A stretch of DNA of 64,000 bases from contig JAKCOZ010000002.1 in the NCBI GenBank assembly GCA_022605955.1, forward strand, positions 73,078,783 through 73,142,782, in the 5' to 3' direction. The notes beneath the pieces were generated by a model. The model saw only the letters and a program-made list of their open reading frames with translations. It ran no database searches and was not told the origin of the DNA. This DNA is from Rallus limicola (lineage: Eukaryota > Chordata > Aves > Gruiformes > Rallidae). The translations under genes were made by a program, and so were the position numbers. Below, one piece after another: positions 1-11,600 of this stretch; the stretch's first letter is position 1; each line of letters begins with the position of its first letter.

Positions 1-1022
1 GCAGCTAACTAACATTTGGAAGGCGACCTAGCTGTGTCACTCTGTTCTCCCCCAGCACTATGAAGCCTACTAGGATGTTGATTCTTCTTGGAATTAGCAT
101 TTTGTTAAAGAAGCAGCATATTAGATGCTGTTTGATCAGCATGGATTTTAAACTGAAGTGTTTCAGTATCTGATCCAAATCCAAGTTTTCTTCTAGAAAG
201 CAGATTGACATGCTTGAAGAATGTGTTCTGAACTGAATGTTGCCACTTGAGACCAGTTTTGATCTTCCAGTACAAACATGAGAGACAACAGTTCCAAATG
301 TGTCTCATAGTGACTTAGCACACACGTAAAAATACGTCTTACCAACTTGGTTGGAAACTCAGGCTTTGCCATGGAAGTGAAGCCGAAGGTTATTGTTTCT
401 TCTGTGCTGGTTAGGCCCAGTATTGTTTCTTGTGCTGGTTAGGCCCAGTAATGTGATACATCTTCCTCTGCACCCATATGGCAGTTGCTCTGCTGCCCTG
501 TGCTGCCCTCCATAAGCTTTAGAAAAAAACCACTACTCCCTTCAGTCCTACCACACAGGGAGAGAGGGCAACCTACGCACAACTGGGAGACATTTCCCAT
601 TTCATCTCATATAAACTTGATCTTAATTATCTTAGAATATGCAGTTGCTCTGAACTCTCTGAGCATTATTCAGCTCAAAAATTCTGTAGAGCACAAGTGG
701 AGAAAAACCCAATAGCTGACTGAGGTCTAGCTTTGTTGTTTGGCTTCACCTTTAAATTCTTCGTAGCTTCTATTGCCTGTTGACCTGCTTCAAAATCAGT
801 ATCAAGGCTTGTTTTCTTACATTGCTTTGGTTGGGGTGGTTGCAGAGGGTGTAACATGTCCGTAATTCATAAGGAATTCTTTTTGATGTTTAAATTATCA
901 TGAGTACATTTTTACAGCTGAAAAAGAACTTAATTATTGGCCCTGCTGCCCCAGGCTTAGCAACTTATGTACTGACCTAATTTGATAGATACATTGCTGT
1001 CTATTAGCTGTCTCTTTTCTAG
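1..1022 (+). other. SORBS2: SORBS2 intron (partial), upstream of the nArgBP2 exon
   Basis: This is the non-coding 3' part of an intron that begins before the window. It ends in a pyrimidine-rich acceptor, TCTCTTTTCTAG, at 1011-1022. It contains a short imperfect tandem duplication at 391-448. I see no other coding or RNA feature. Confidence 0.7.
391..448. repeat. Two-copy imperfect tandem duplication, 28-30 bp
   Basis: Copy one is 391-420 and copy two is 421-448. Both begin TATTGTTTCT and end GCTGGTTAGGCCCAG. They differ only by a 2-bp insertion in the first copy, which suggests a recent slippage-type duplication inside the SORBS2 intron. Confidence 0.85.
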
Positions 1023-2684
1023 TCTCTCTAATACTTGCTGATGTCAATTCTAACTTTCTGAATCTTTTAATTTCTGGCAATGTCTCTTTTTTACCATGCT
1101 GCTCTGTGGATTATAAAGGTGGGGATATTAGCAAAGTATATCCATCCCTTTTAAGTTGTTCAGTGCACAACCACAACACCTCAAATGAATTAGATTACTG
1201 TAGCACTTACAGACAACATTTAGCTGTTCCAAGTGATTCCAGAAGGGCAGTCAGCTACAAGAATGGCTGGCAAATGACTCGTCAAAACGCAGAAGTCTGG
1301 AGCAGCACAGAAGAAACTGCTTCTCCAAAGAGAAAATCGCGCAGCTGCGATGACCTGTTGACAGATGATCGGGATAGCTATCCCGACCCACAGGCCAAGT
1401 CTGAAAGTATGGGCTCTCTGTTATGTGAGGAGGACTCCAAAGAAGTTTGCTCAATGAACTGGGCCTCCCCTTACGTTCCTGAAGGCCGTGGTAGTAGTAG
1501 GTCAAGAGTGCGTCACAGATCTGCACATGATGCCCCAGGGTTCCTGAAGATGTACAAAAAGATGCACCGCATCAACCGTAAGGACTTGATGAATTCTGAG
1601 GTGATTTGTTCTGTGAAATCCAGAATTCTGCAGTATGAAAAGGAACAGCACAAAGGTATTCTTCAAGGTTGGAGAGAGTCTTCTACTGAAGAGGTGCCCA
1701 GAGACATGGTGCCAACCAGAATATCTGAATTTGAAAAACTAATTCAGAAGTCAAAATCAATGCCCAACCTAGGTGATGAAATGTTGTCAACTGTTACACT
1801 AGAGCCTCCTAAAAATGGTTTATGTCCAAAGAGGCGATTTTCTATCGAGTCTTTGCTGGAAGAAGAAAGTCATCAAGTGAGACACCCCTCTCAGGTACAA
1901 CGGAGCTACAAGTCTAAAACCCTGGTGCCAATTCATATTGAAGTGACCAGTGATGAGCCACAACGATCGCATATGGATTTTTCAGACAGTGATCAGGACG
2001 GAGTGGTTTCTGACCTCAGTGACTTTATCCAGATAGAAGGATCATCATTTTGTAGTGAAAGTGACTTTGACCACTTTTCCTTCACGTCCTCCGAAAGCTT
2101 TTATGGATCAGGCCATCACCACCACCATCACCACCACCACCACAGGCATCTAATCAGCTCCTGCAAGGGGCGATGCCCAGCATCCTACACCCGCTTCACC
2201 ACCATGCTGAAACATGAAAGGGCTAAACAAGAAACCACTGAAGATCCAAGGAGACAGGAAGCAGAGTCTGGCCTCTCTAAGATAGCATTCCTAGTCAGTC
2301 CAGTGCCTTTCCGGAGGAAAAAAAGTGCAGCTCCAAAAAAACAAACTGAAAAGAAAAAATGCAAGTCCTCTGTATTTGAAGCACTAGATTCTGCACTTAA
2401 AGACATCTGCGACCAAATTAAAGCTGAAAAAAGAAGGGGAAGCTTGCCTGACAACAGTATATTACACAGACTTATTACTGAGCTGCTTCCAGACATTCCA
2501 GAAAGGAATTCATCTCTTAAAGCTCTGAAAAAGAGTCCCATGCACCAGCCTTTTCATCCACTGCCTCAAGATGGTGCTATCCATTGCCCACTGTACCAGA
2601 ATGATTGTGGAAGATTACCTCTTAGTGCCTCTTTTCCCGACATGGACGCAACTAACAACAATGATAGTGCACTGTGTTTCCAAG
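1023..2684 (+). CDS. SORBS2: SORBS2 neuronal (nArgBP2) giant exon
   Basis: This is an open reading frame of about 554 codons with no stop from the acceptor (AG at 1021-1022) to the donor CAAG|GTGGAT at 2684/2685. It enters and leaves in phase 1 (1662 bp, divisible by three), so it can be skipped without a frameshift. It is rich in Ser and charged residues. A run of ten histidines is at 2114-2143. It is followed by a Cys-x3-Cys ... His segment ([12 protein letters not shown], from 2162) where the neuronal isoform is described as having a zinc-finger-like element. A basic stretch, [18 protein letters not shown] (about 2312-2365), resembles a nuclear localisation signal. The repeated [13 protein letters not shown] patches look like phosphorylation sites. 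The downstream part clearly resembles nArgBP2. The exact 5' end is less certain: the first conserved-looking residues are [15 protein letters not shown], from 1109. ORF callers begin at a GTG at 1106, but this is an internal exon and no start codon is needed. Confidence 0.9.
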
Positions 2685-5600
2685 GTGGATTAACTTTCTT
2701 CCTCTATCCTTGTGATTCCCTTACTCAACCTTACTCCCTGTATTTCCCACCCTTTCTCATTCCATTTTCATTTGGTGTCTATTAGAAGCTTTCATCCCAC
2801 AATATTCTTTACGAAGGATGTCATTTTCATAGGTGCTGAGGATAAATTTGCTGTCTATTCACAAAATACACTAATCTGGACAACTGGAGTAATGGTGTAT
2901 TTTGACCAGTAGATTATTAGACCTTTAAATTACAGTGATGGTATTAAATTAAACACTCTGGGGGGTTTCCCCAAGTAAAAGACTTCATGGAAGGTAAATG
3001 CATGCATCATAAGATGCTGGTCAAACAGAAAAGAACACCAGATCATCCTTCCTTTATTATTTAAAAATTAATCTAGATTGAAAATTGGTTGTATTGTGTA
3101 ATTTTGTTATATGTAAGTGATAAAAATGCTGTTAATTCTGCCAGTATTGTACAAAGTTGGTTCTGTTTTCTTACAAAGATGCACTAATTCTGCTGCATTA
3201 TGATACTTTTTGTGAATAGACTCTAAGGTCATTTTAGGAACTTTCATTTCCATTGTTCAAACAATAGAATTTCCAATTTCTGTGGCAGCAAAACTAGTTC
3301 TTCTCATGTAATTTTAATATATCTGCGGAGTTTTGAGGAATTTCCTATCCTCTTAGAAAGGAAATTCTCAATAAATCAAAACTTGAATGAGAGCATCAGG
3401 GTGAGTATAACTTTTTTTAAGTCTGTCTTAGCAGCGATCTGGCTTTGAAGTTACTGCTTTGGGTTTTTCATTGCTCTGCTTCTCTTGTTCTCAAAAAAAA
3501 TTGCTTGACCTTAAAATGTTTTTAAAGCATAACCTTGCAATATGAAAAGAAGCAAGCTAGATTCATACCAGGAACAGACAGGGGTATATCCCAGAGGATT
3601 TAGGTTAATGTCTTAGGCGAGTCTGTAACTCATTTCTCTCTTTAAATGGTAACATTACTGTGTTACAGAGTTTTGCTTCTTAGCCATACAATCCTCTGTG
3701 ACAGAGCATCTTTGAGAATTTAGTGGCATCACAAAGCTATTTAATGAAACCCATCTTACTTAGCTTTACTCTTACATTCTTTCTGTAAGTTTTGCAAGTA
3801 ACACTCTAGTCAATACCTCTTTCAAAAGAAATCTGAATTTCAGCTGTTACCATCTCTAAACTGGTAAAAACAGACATTGACAACAGACAAACTGATAAAA
3901 ACAGGTAGAAAATGCAGAATTGAATTAGTTGTACTTGAGGCCTGATTGTGATTAATCCTGGCAGGCAGTACTGCACAATCAGGCTAAAGTTGTAGGAAAT
4001 TGCACTGGTCACAGTTGCTAAATGAGAATTTTCAGGCCCTTGAAAATAAGGAAATCCAGAGTGTGGAGTAAACATGGATCCCTAATAGCTTCTGCAGCTA
4101 TGAAGGAGCCTGGCAGGAGGGAAGTGGTACACTCTGTCAGATTTAATTTCCCTGAAGTAGCGTGGAGAATGAGTACAGCAGAACATACCACTGACTTCCA
4201 TCAGCACCAGTCACTGAGCTCTCCTTCTAATGAAGCTTCATGTTTTGTTGGATCTGTGTGTGTCTCTTGCACCCACCAACCACACAGACCCAAGGCCGCA
4301 GCAAAAACCACTGAATGCTACCAATACTGACTGTGTAAGGAGCTGTATAGAAACAACTGAAATTGTTCTTTCTAAAGCTGCTGTTGTCACTCCTTTTCTC
4401 CCATGTCCTTCTCTGGCTGCCCAAGTTTACATTAAAAAATAATAGATGTGTTTGGAGACCTTATGTCTTTAGGTTTATGCAGTGTACATAGATCCTTATT
4501 CACAAACACATGCCAAACACATGCCATTCACAAAGCTTTGCAGACTGTGACTGTCATATACTTGTTAGTGATGACATGCTTGCAGCCAATTACATAATAC
4601 ATAAATAATAGTTACCTTTTTTTTTTGCCTCCACTGTATTTATCAATAGCCTCAGGTTTTTGTGTCTTAGCCAACAGCCCACTGGAGATGATTTACGTTC
4701 TTCTCCTAAGACCTCAACCAAATGGATGACATGCTGTTGATAGGTTTTTTTTTCCACTTGGACTTTTTTAGAAATGTATGGGCTTGGTAGGACAGGTTGT
4801 GTGAGGAAAGGCAGAGGAAGACAGACATCAGTCTTATGTCTCCAGCAGCAGGTATCGCTGTGACAGTGGGAGGCTGAACTAATAAACCTCAGAAGTCGAG
4901 GCCGTTCATGCCATCCTCCAGTCTGAAATAATTCCCTTATAGTTTCTTTTCACACTGGCAATTTGCAAAGCTATAAAGAGTGTAAGCTTTTGCTTTTATT
5001 TTTATTAAAACATGAAGAAATGTGTTCACCATCCTGTAATAAACATTGGTAAACTGAGCTTTAGAGAAAAGCTGCCACATAGATTGGTGAGTAATAATTT
5101 GTACTCCATCTCTTAAAACAGAGTCATTTTTAAGAAATAACATCCTTTGAATTTCCCTTGTGCTGCCTAACACGTGTCCCTGGTAAAGTAGGAATGCATC
5201 TTAAATCACTTAGGAGGCAACAATTTATCTTTGCTGTTTGCTCATTGAAGCATGCCTTCATCACATTTTGTGCATGTCATCATATGTTTATCTTGTTTGC
5301 ATTCCAGAACAGTTCCTTGCAACCCGATGAAGTCCCAGTACTGCTGTCACACCTTCCATTTGGTGTACATCCCTTGCTACAGGGAGGCATAAATTTGCTC
5401 TCTTGATCCTCTGTTATCATATATCCCTCTGTTGTGGATCAGAGAACAGCCTTTGCTTGAGAGTCAGGTGTCTTTGTTTTCTCTAAAGGTTCACTTAGCC
5501 AGCATACCATGTCCTTTTCTTTCTATTAAAACCATCTAGGTAAAAAAGGTAAAAAATCTAGATTTCAATACCTCTTCACCCCCCTAAATGAAACCAAGCA

Positions 5601-8600
5601 GCATCACAGATTTGAATGGTTTTGTTTACCATGGTTTCACATAATTTCTGTTTTCAGTAGACCAGGAGTCTCCTGGAAGCTATTCTTCTGCTTTCACTGA
5701 CATGGGACAATGTACTCCAAGGGAGAGGAGAGGAACTGCAGACAAAGAGGTAATGAAACAAGAACAAATAATGCAGCAATATCCATATGGAAAATTGGTA
5801 GTAGATCTGAGTCAAGATCTGTGATGGTTTTAAGCCACTGTAGTATTACAGACCAACAGAACAGTTACTTATCACCATCATCAGGTGGGACAGCATCCTC
5901 CTTTTTCATTAATGAGATTGGCACTTCAAGAATGTATCAATATCAAGCTTTGTGAAATAAGCTGCTCCTTCTGTTTATGATTAAATAGATATGGACATAA
6001 GTTTCCTAGTCACTGAAGACCTCTGTCAAAGTTGACCAGGGTGGGTATCTAGGACAGAGAAGATCAGCAGATGTGACTGGGGAAAGGCTCTTTTGAGAAA
6101 CAGAGCAGTTTATGAGAAGTTTAACAGAAAAGGTATCTAAAGTATAAGAGTATTAAACATGGGAACTCTTCTTGTACCCAGAGATCTAGTTGCCTGCAAG
6201 TCATTTAGTTACCTTTACTTCTGTAGTTCCCTTGAACATAAAATTGCAAAGCAGTCTGTATTAAAGTTTAGTTGCTGGTTCTATTTTGAAAACACTAAGC
6301 CCCAAACACCTAACTACCTTAAAGGAAGTGATGTGTTTAGTTGCCTTTTACTGCAAGGACCACTGTAAGGTACACACTCCTTTTGGGGGGGTCTTGGTCA
6401 GCTTTTCAAAAGCATGTTTACCACATAGTAGTACTACCTGAATGTATTAATCACTCTGCCTGCTTTTCAGAAACTGCCAGCTAGAGCTGTGTATGACTTT
6501 AAAGCTCAGACTTCTAAGTAAGTACTAGACTTTTGTTCATTTAAGAATTTGTAAGTCAAGAAAACTCTTCCTAGCACTTGTAGCAGCTAACTACCAGTTT
6601 CAACAGCAATTGCCATGGGAGCAGAGCACCCTGCTTGCTGTCCCTATAGTCCCTGCATTAGCAAACTCTGTGAGAAGTTATTTTGTAATAAAAATGCCTT
6701 TTAATTATTATATTCTCCATTGTATTTCTTTGAACATACAAATAGCAGTTGTATCTTCTGTCTTTTAGGTTGTGAGGGTCACCCAGAGAATGCTTTTCAT
6801 TTGTCATGAATTGTATTTAGGTTACACAAGGTACAGGGCTTAAAATACTGAATGACAGTAAAATTCATAGTGTGCTTATCCAAATTCTGTATAATGCTTC
6901 AGCATCTTAACATACACAGGCTCTCTGCAGGATGCAACACATCCCATTACTGAGACAAACCACTGTGGTCCATAAGAGGGCAAAATTGGGAAACACTGGT
7001 TTAGGCTGTGGGGGAGACAAAGTAGGGTGCCTGCCTCTTGTTCCTGCTGTTGTTGCAGTGATCTAGGGCATTTAAACTATCTTCAGATAGTTGGCCAAAC
7101 ACCAACACTTGTATTACATTAGCTGTGTCTGGCAGAAAACTCACAGCTTGAATTATCAGAACATCAGATTAGCTCTTGAAAAACCAAATGGATGATAGAG
7201 GCCAGGATCTGAAAAATGTCCTTAATGATTTGGGTAATTCTTTTTTCTGGTATCCAACATTAAGCCCGTCCCAGGCTCTGAGTAACAGAAATGTTGAGAA
7301 CATAATCCTGCATTCTTCATGCTTCTGAACAGCTGTCTTGAAATAAAAATGCATAGAGCAGAAGCACACCAAGCTGTGCTGCTGCAAAAAGGCCCTGGAG
7401 ACATGGGATATATTCTATCATTTCCCTTGATGGTTTCTAAATATCAAATACCCCTGAGATGCTGTCATGAAAGCAGCACCTTAAGCATCTAAAACGTCGT
7501 ACTTGCAAGCAGCCTCTATGCCAAGTGCTCTGGTAACCACTAGCAATACATCCTTGGAATCACAGTGTTGAAACAGCCCTGTATAACATACAGATACTTC
7601 CCAGGATTCATAAATGGGAATCATTTCATTGTACATGGTCTAATCCGCTGGTAAATGCGGAAATAGCTGGTAAATAGCTCCAAACTGTAAAGATCTCAGA
7701 AACTGCAGGTAGAGGCGTTAAATGTAAAGCTTGATTGTCTGTTTTAAATACCTTTGTTCCAGAGAGCTGTCCTTTAAGAAAGGAGATACTGTCTATATCC
7801 TCAGGAAAATCGATCAAAACTGGTATGAGGGTGAGCACCATGGAAGAGTCGGAATATTCCCAATTTCTTACGTTGAGGTTTGTTCTTTCTTTTAATTCCT
7901 TGAAGTAGTTTGGGTAATAGGCTCATAACCTGCATGGGGATGATGAAAACTTGTGGGTATTTTTTTCTTTTTCCTTAGAAACTTTCTCCCCCAGAAAAAG
8001 CACAGCCTGCCAGGCCACCTCCCCCTGCACAGATTGGAGAGATTGGAGAAGCGATTGCCAAATACAATTTCAGTGCAGACACAAATGTGGAGTTATCACT
8101 TAGAAAGGTACAGTTTAGAACTATCTTTACCAAACATGTCTACTGAATTAATCTATAAATGCTTGAGTGCACTCTGCATAAAAAACTTTGGGGCAGTTTG
8201 ACAATTTCTTTATTTTTAAAATTCTCCTTTGTGCTTATTGTGGTGGTCAGAATCTCGACAGCTCAGGTTTGCTTTGTTTTTAAAAGTCAGCTTGCACTGG
8301 TTTTCTTTCATTCCATCCCACTAAAGGTAATTTTAGGGCACTCCACAAATCAACTGCAGTAACAAAATTAGAGAAACTCAAGAGAATGCAAAACTGGTAG
8401 GGAAGGATTTGTTGTTAAAGTACATCACATAAACCAGTGCATGGGGTAGCTCACAAAAAATTTGCTTAGAAAATTGGTGTTTTCCATTGCAGTTGTTAAG
8501 CTCTCTAAAAACAGTAAGCCACTGCCCAGGCAAGGCACTTCTTTCTCTTATCTTTCCCATGAGCTCATTTTTTTACTTTCTTCCTCCACTTACTCCAGTT

Positions 8601-11600
8601 TTACTGATAGCATAGCACTAGCATGGATTTCATTGTTTGAACTCCTGGCCTTTAAGTGTAGCAGTCACTATTGTGCATTACACTTAGGGTGTTAGCTATT
8701 AATTTGGCCAACAATTAAAACAGGTTGTGTTCTAAAGAAAAGTTTAAATGCTAATCCACCGACCAAGAAGAGTACACGAGATTCCCCTCTGACCAAAGAA
8801 CAGCATTTACAGTCTGTAATCACACCCCCTGTTTCATTGGAGTGGTAGTTGTATGCAAAGCAGTGATTGTGAATGAGTGTAATACCACCTGCACAACCTG
8901 TCCTAGGGACCCTGCTTTGGCAGGGGGTTGTACTTGATGATCTCTGGAGATCCTTTCCAAGCCCTGTGATTCTGTAAATGAAGGGAGAAATGTGAAAACT
9001 GAGACGATTCTCAAAACTGATGAAAAACAGCACTGCAGGGAAAATAACACTATGTGCTAAAAAAATATCTGCTCTTCAAATAATTAACTTGCAATGTATC
9101 TTCTCACTCATGTTTATAATGCATTTCAGGGAGACAGAGTAATTCTTCTTAAGCGAGTTGATCAAAACTGGTACGAAGGCAAAATACCAGGAACCAACAG
9201 ACAAGGCATCTTCCCTGTTTCCTATGTAGAAGTCATCAAAAGGAATGCTTCAAAAAGTCTTGATGACTACCCTGATCCTCCAATACCCCAAAGCTATTCT
9301 AGTGACAGAATACACCAGTTAGGTTCAACTAAGGTAAGGATTTATTTTTTTCCTTTCCCATCCATCCCTAGAGTGGGGTTAGAAGGGCTTTCTTTTTTAA
9401 TATGTGATTTATGCATTAAGTACACTACATTTTCCTTCCTGCATAGGTAGAATTGCATTACTAACTTGTAATTAAAGTGTTTTAATAGCTGAGAGTATGT
9501 CTTACATTCTGCCAGGATTTTTGCTCTTTTCTTTATTAGCTATTAAATTATTGAGAGTAGGGCCAGGGAAAATTTGGAAAGAAAAATCAATCAGACCAGA
9601 TGTATTTGAGGATTTTAGACAGAATTTGAGCATTAAGGATACATCTAGCAGGTGCTCCATAGTGGAATGGGAAGACGTTCCCATGACACAGCTGTATGAA
9701 AAGCCTGCAGGTCTGTAAGTATGCAGAGGGCAAGAGGGCAGTTTGTGTGGGGACACAGCTCACCAAGACTGGGTCTGTGCCTTTCAAAGAACAGCTGATG
9801 GTTCTGTGCTATGACCTTCCTCCTTTGGTCATTCACACGTGGTACTAGAGAGCTTCTCTGGACCAGTCATAGGACAGTGACAGTGATGTTCCATTTAGCA
9901 GTGAGCCAGAGGTCATCACGCTGTCATCGAGCTTGGATTCAGACCTTCATAGTTGTGATTTTTCACACCAGATGTCTGTTGTAGGTTCTGAAATCTTTTC
10001 CTTCCTAGTCTGCATAACCACTACACCTCTACGTGATGCTGCAAAAGGATTCCTGTGTTGTGATTTATTATTCAGTCATGAGATTTCACAGTAAGTCCAG
10101 GGAACAGGACCTCTCTGGCAGTGATAGAAACTAAGCTTCTTCAAGCATTTCTGATCAGCACTATAATGTATTAGTGATTACTTTGAACACTCAAGATGGA
10201 AAGTTAAATCTTCCTCTTTATCTTTGGTGTCTCTCTTCAGTATGGGCAGTGGGGTTTATATGTAATTATAAACTTATCCTGCTACTTAATCTTTGTTTCA
10301 GATGTTTTGCCCCCTTTTGTACTGTATTATACTTGCCTACTGGTGCTCATTTAGGTGCTTCAGCTGTGAGATAAGTTCCACATTTGCTTGCAGCTTTGTG
10401 AACAGCTCCAAAAACATCTCATTTATAGACAACAGTGGCCACTAGAAATACCACTTAGGACTAAATAATATTAGCTGGGTTTGAGTAGTTGCTGTAACAG
10501 GTCTTGGTTGGTTTTCCAGGATGTGTCACAACAGAGAACTAGCTCCTCTCTCTCTCTTCAACTGTTGAATTGGAGCAGAATCAAATTCTGTAGCTGCAGA
10601 CTGAGGTGTTCATAAGCTGCAGCCCCTTATTATTACAGGCAGATTATTATATCAGAGGTTCCTGAAGGCAAGTCGAGTATGAGGCAACTTAGGTGCTCTG
10701 TATTATGGAGCTGTCTCTATATTTCAAGATACCTCTCTCCCCATCTCCTATGGAGCAGGCTCCTCTCTAGGGCTTCCTGCAGCTAAAGCTGGTGTTTGTG
10801 TAACCCAGTGGCCCTTGCTAAGCATAGGTGATGCTTCAGAGCATTTACATTCAGGTTACAAAACTCTCCTGCCACTATTAAGGTGGTTATTCTTAAATTA
10901 GTTCTGTAGGGAGTGAAAGTGGAAGCAGCCACGTTTGTAACATGGGGCAATTCTGCAACCAGTTGGTTCTATTGTAAGTTAAAAAAATAAACTAAAAAAG
11001 ACCCTCCACTGACACTGTTAAACAGACATCATTTCTTAATTCAACTGTCTTCAAGAGTAGCAAATATATAAGAAGACAATTTATTCCTGACTACCTAGAA
11101 GGACTTCAGCAGTTCTGAATGTGTTCTGAAGTTTGCCAGTTACAGACACCACTTTTCCTATTCCTTTGGGCTTTTTTAGTATGTATCTCACTCCCTGTTG
11201 CTGGAGCAAATGCACTAAAGTTCCCTGGCCCAATGGCAACAAAAAGGAATAAGCAATACAAGTCAGGAGCAAGCTTTGCTCTCCTTCACTTGGCCTAGGC
11301 TATGTGTATCTTTAGCTCTAGTGCAGCCAGTACTCACAGGAAACTAAAAATGGACCTGGCTCCTCAGCAATACTTTTGGCCTTAAAACCATGGGTTAGGC
11401 ACCCTTGTTCAAGAGGAAAGGTGAGGGAAAGAGATTGACTATTGATTGATTGTAACAGCCTAGGTTTGTTTTAGCAGATGGCATTGTTTCAGTCTGTAAC
11501 AAAGGTTTGTCTAGCTATAAAATAAGGCTATTTCCCTCCAAAAAACTCAAGCAGAAGGTAAGTAAATTAACCTTCCTATTCTGTGACATTAATTTAGGCT

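Noticed and set aside
2185..2541. A 118-codon antisense ORF within the nArgBP2 exon
   Set aside because: It is a shadow of the real sense coding sequence with no independent support.
4022..4330. A 102-codon ORF between SORBS2 exons
   Set aside because: There is no similarity to SORBS2 and no convincing acceptor and donor in phase. It is consistent with a chance ORF in intron.
9497..9718. A 73-codon ORF just after the SH3-2 exon
   Set aside because: It reads into sequence without SORBS2 character. The frame is not continuous with exon 9130-9333 and no acceptor fits.
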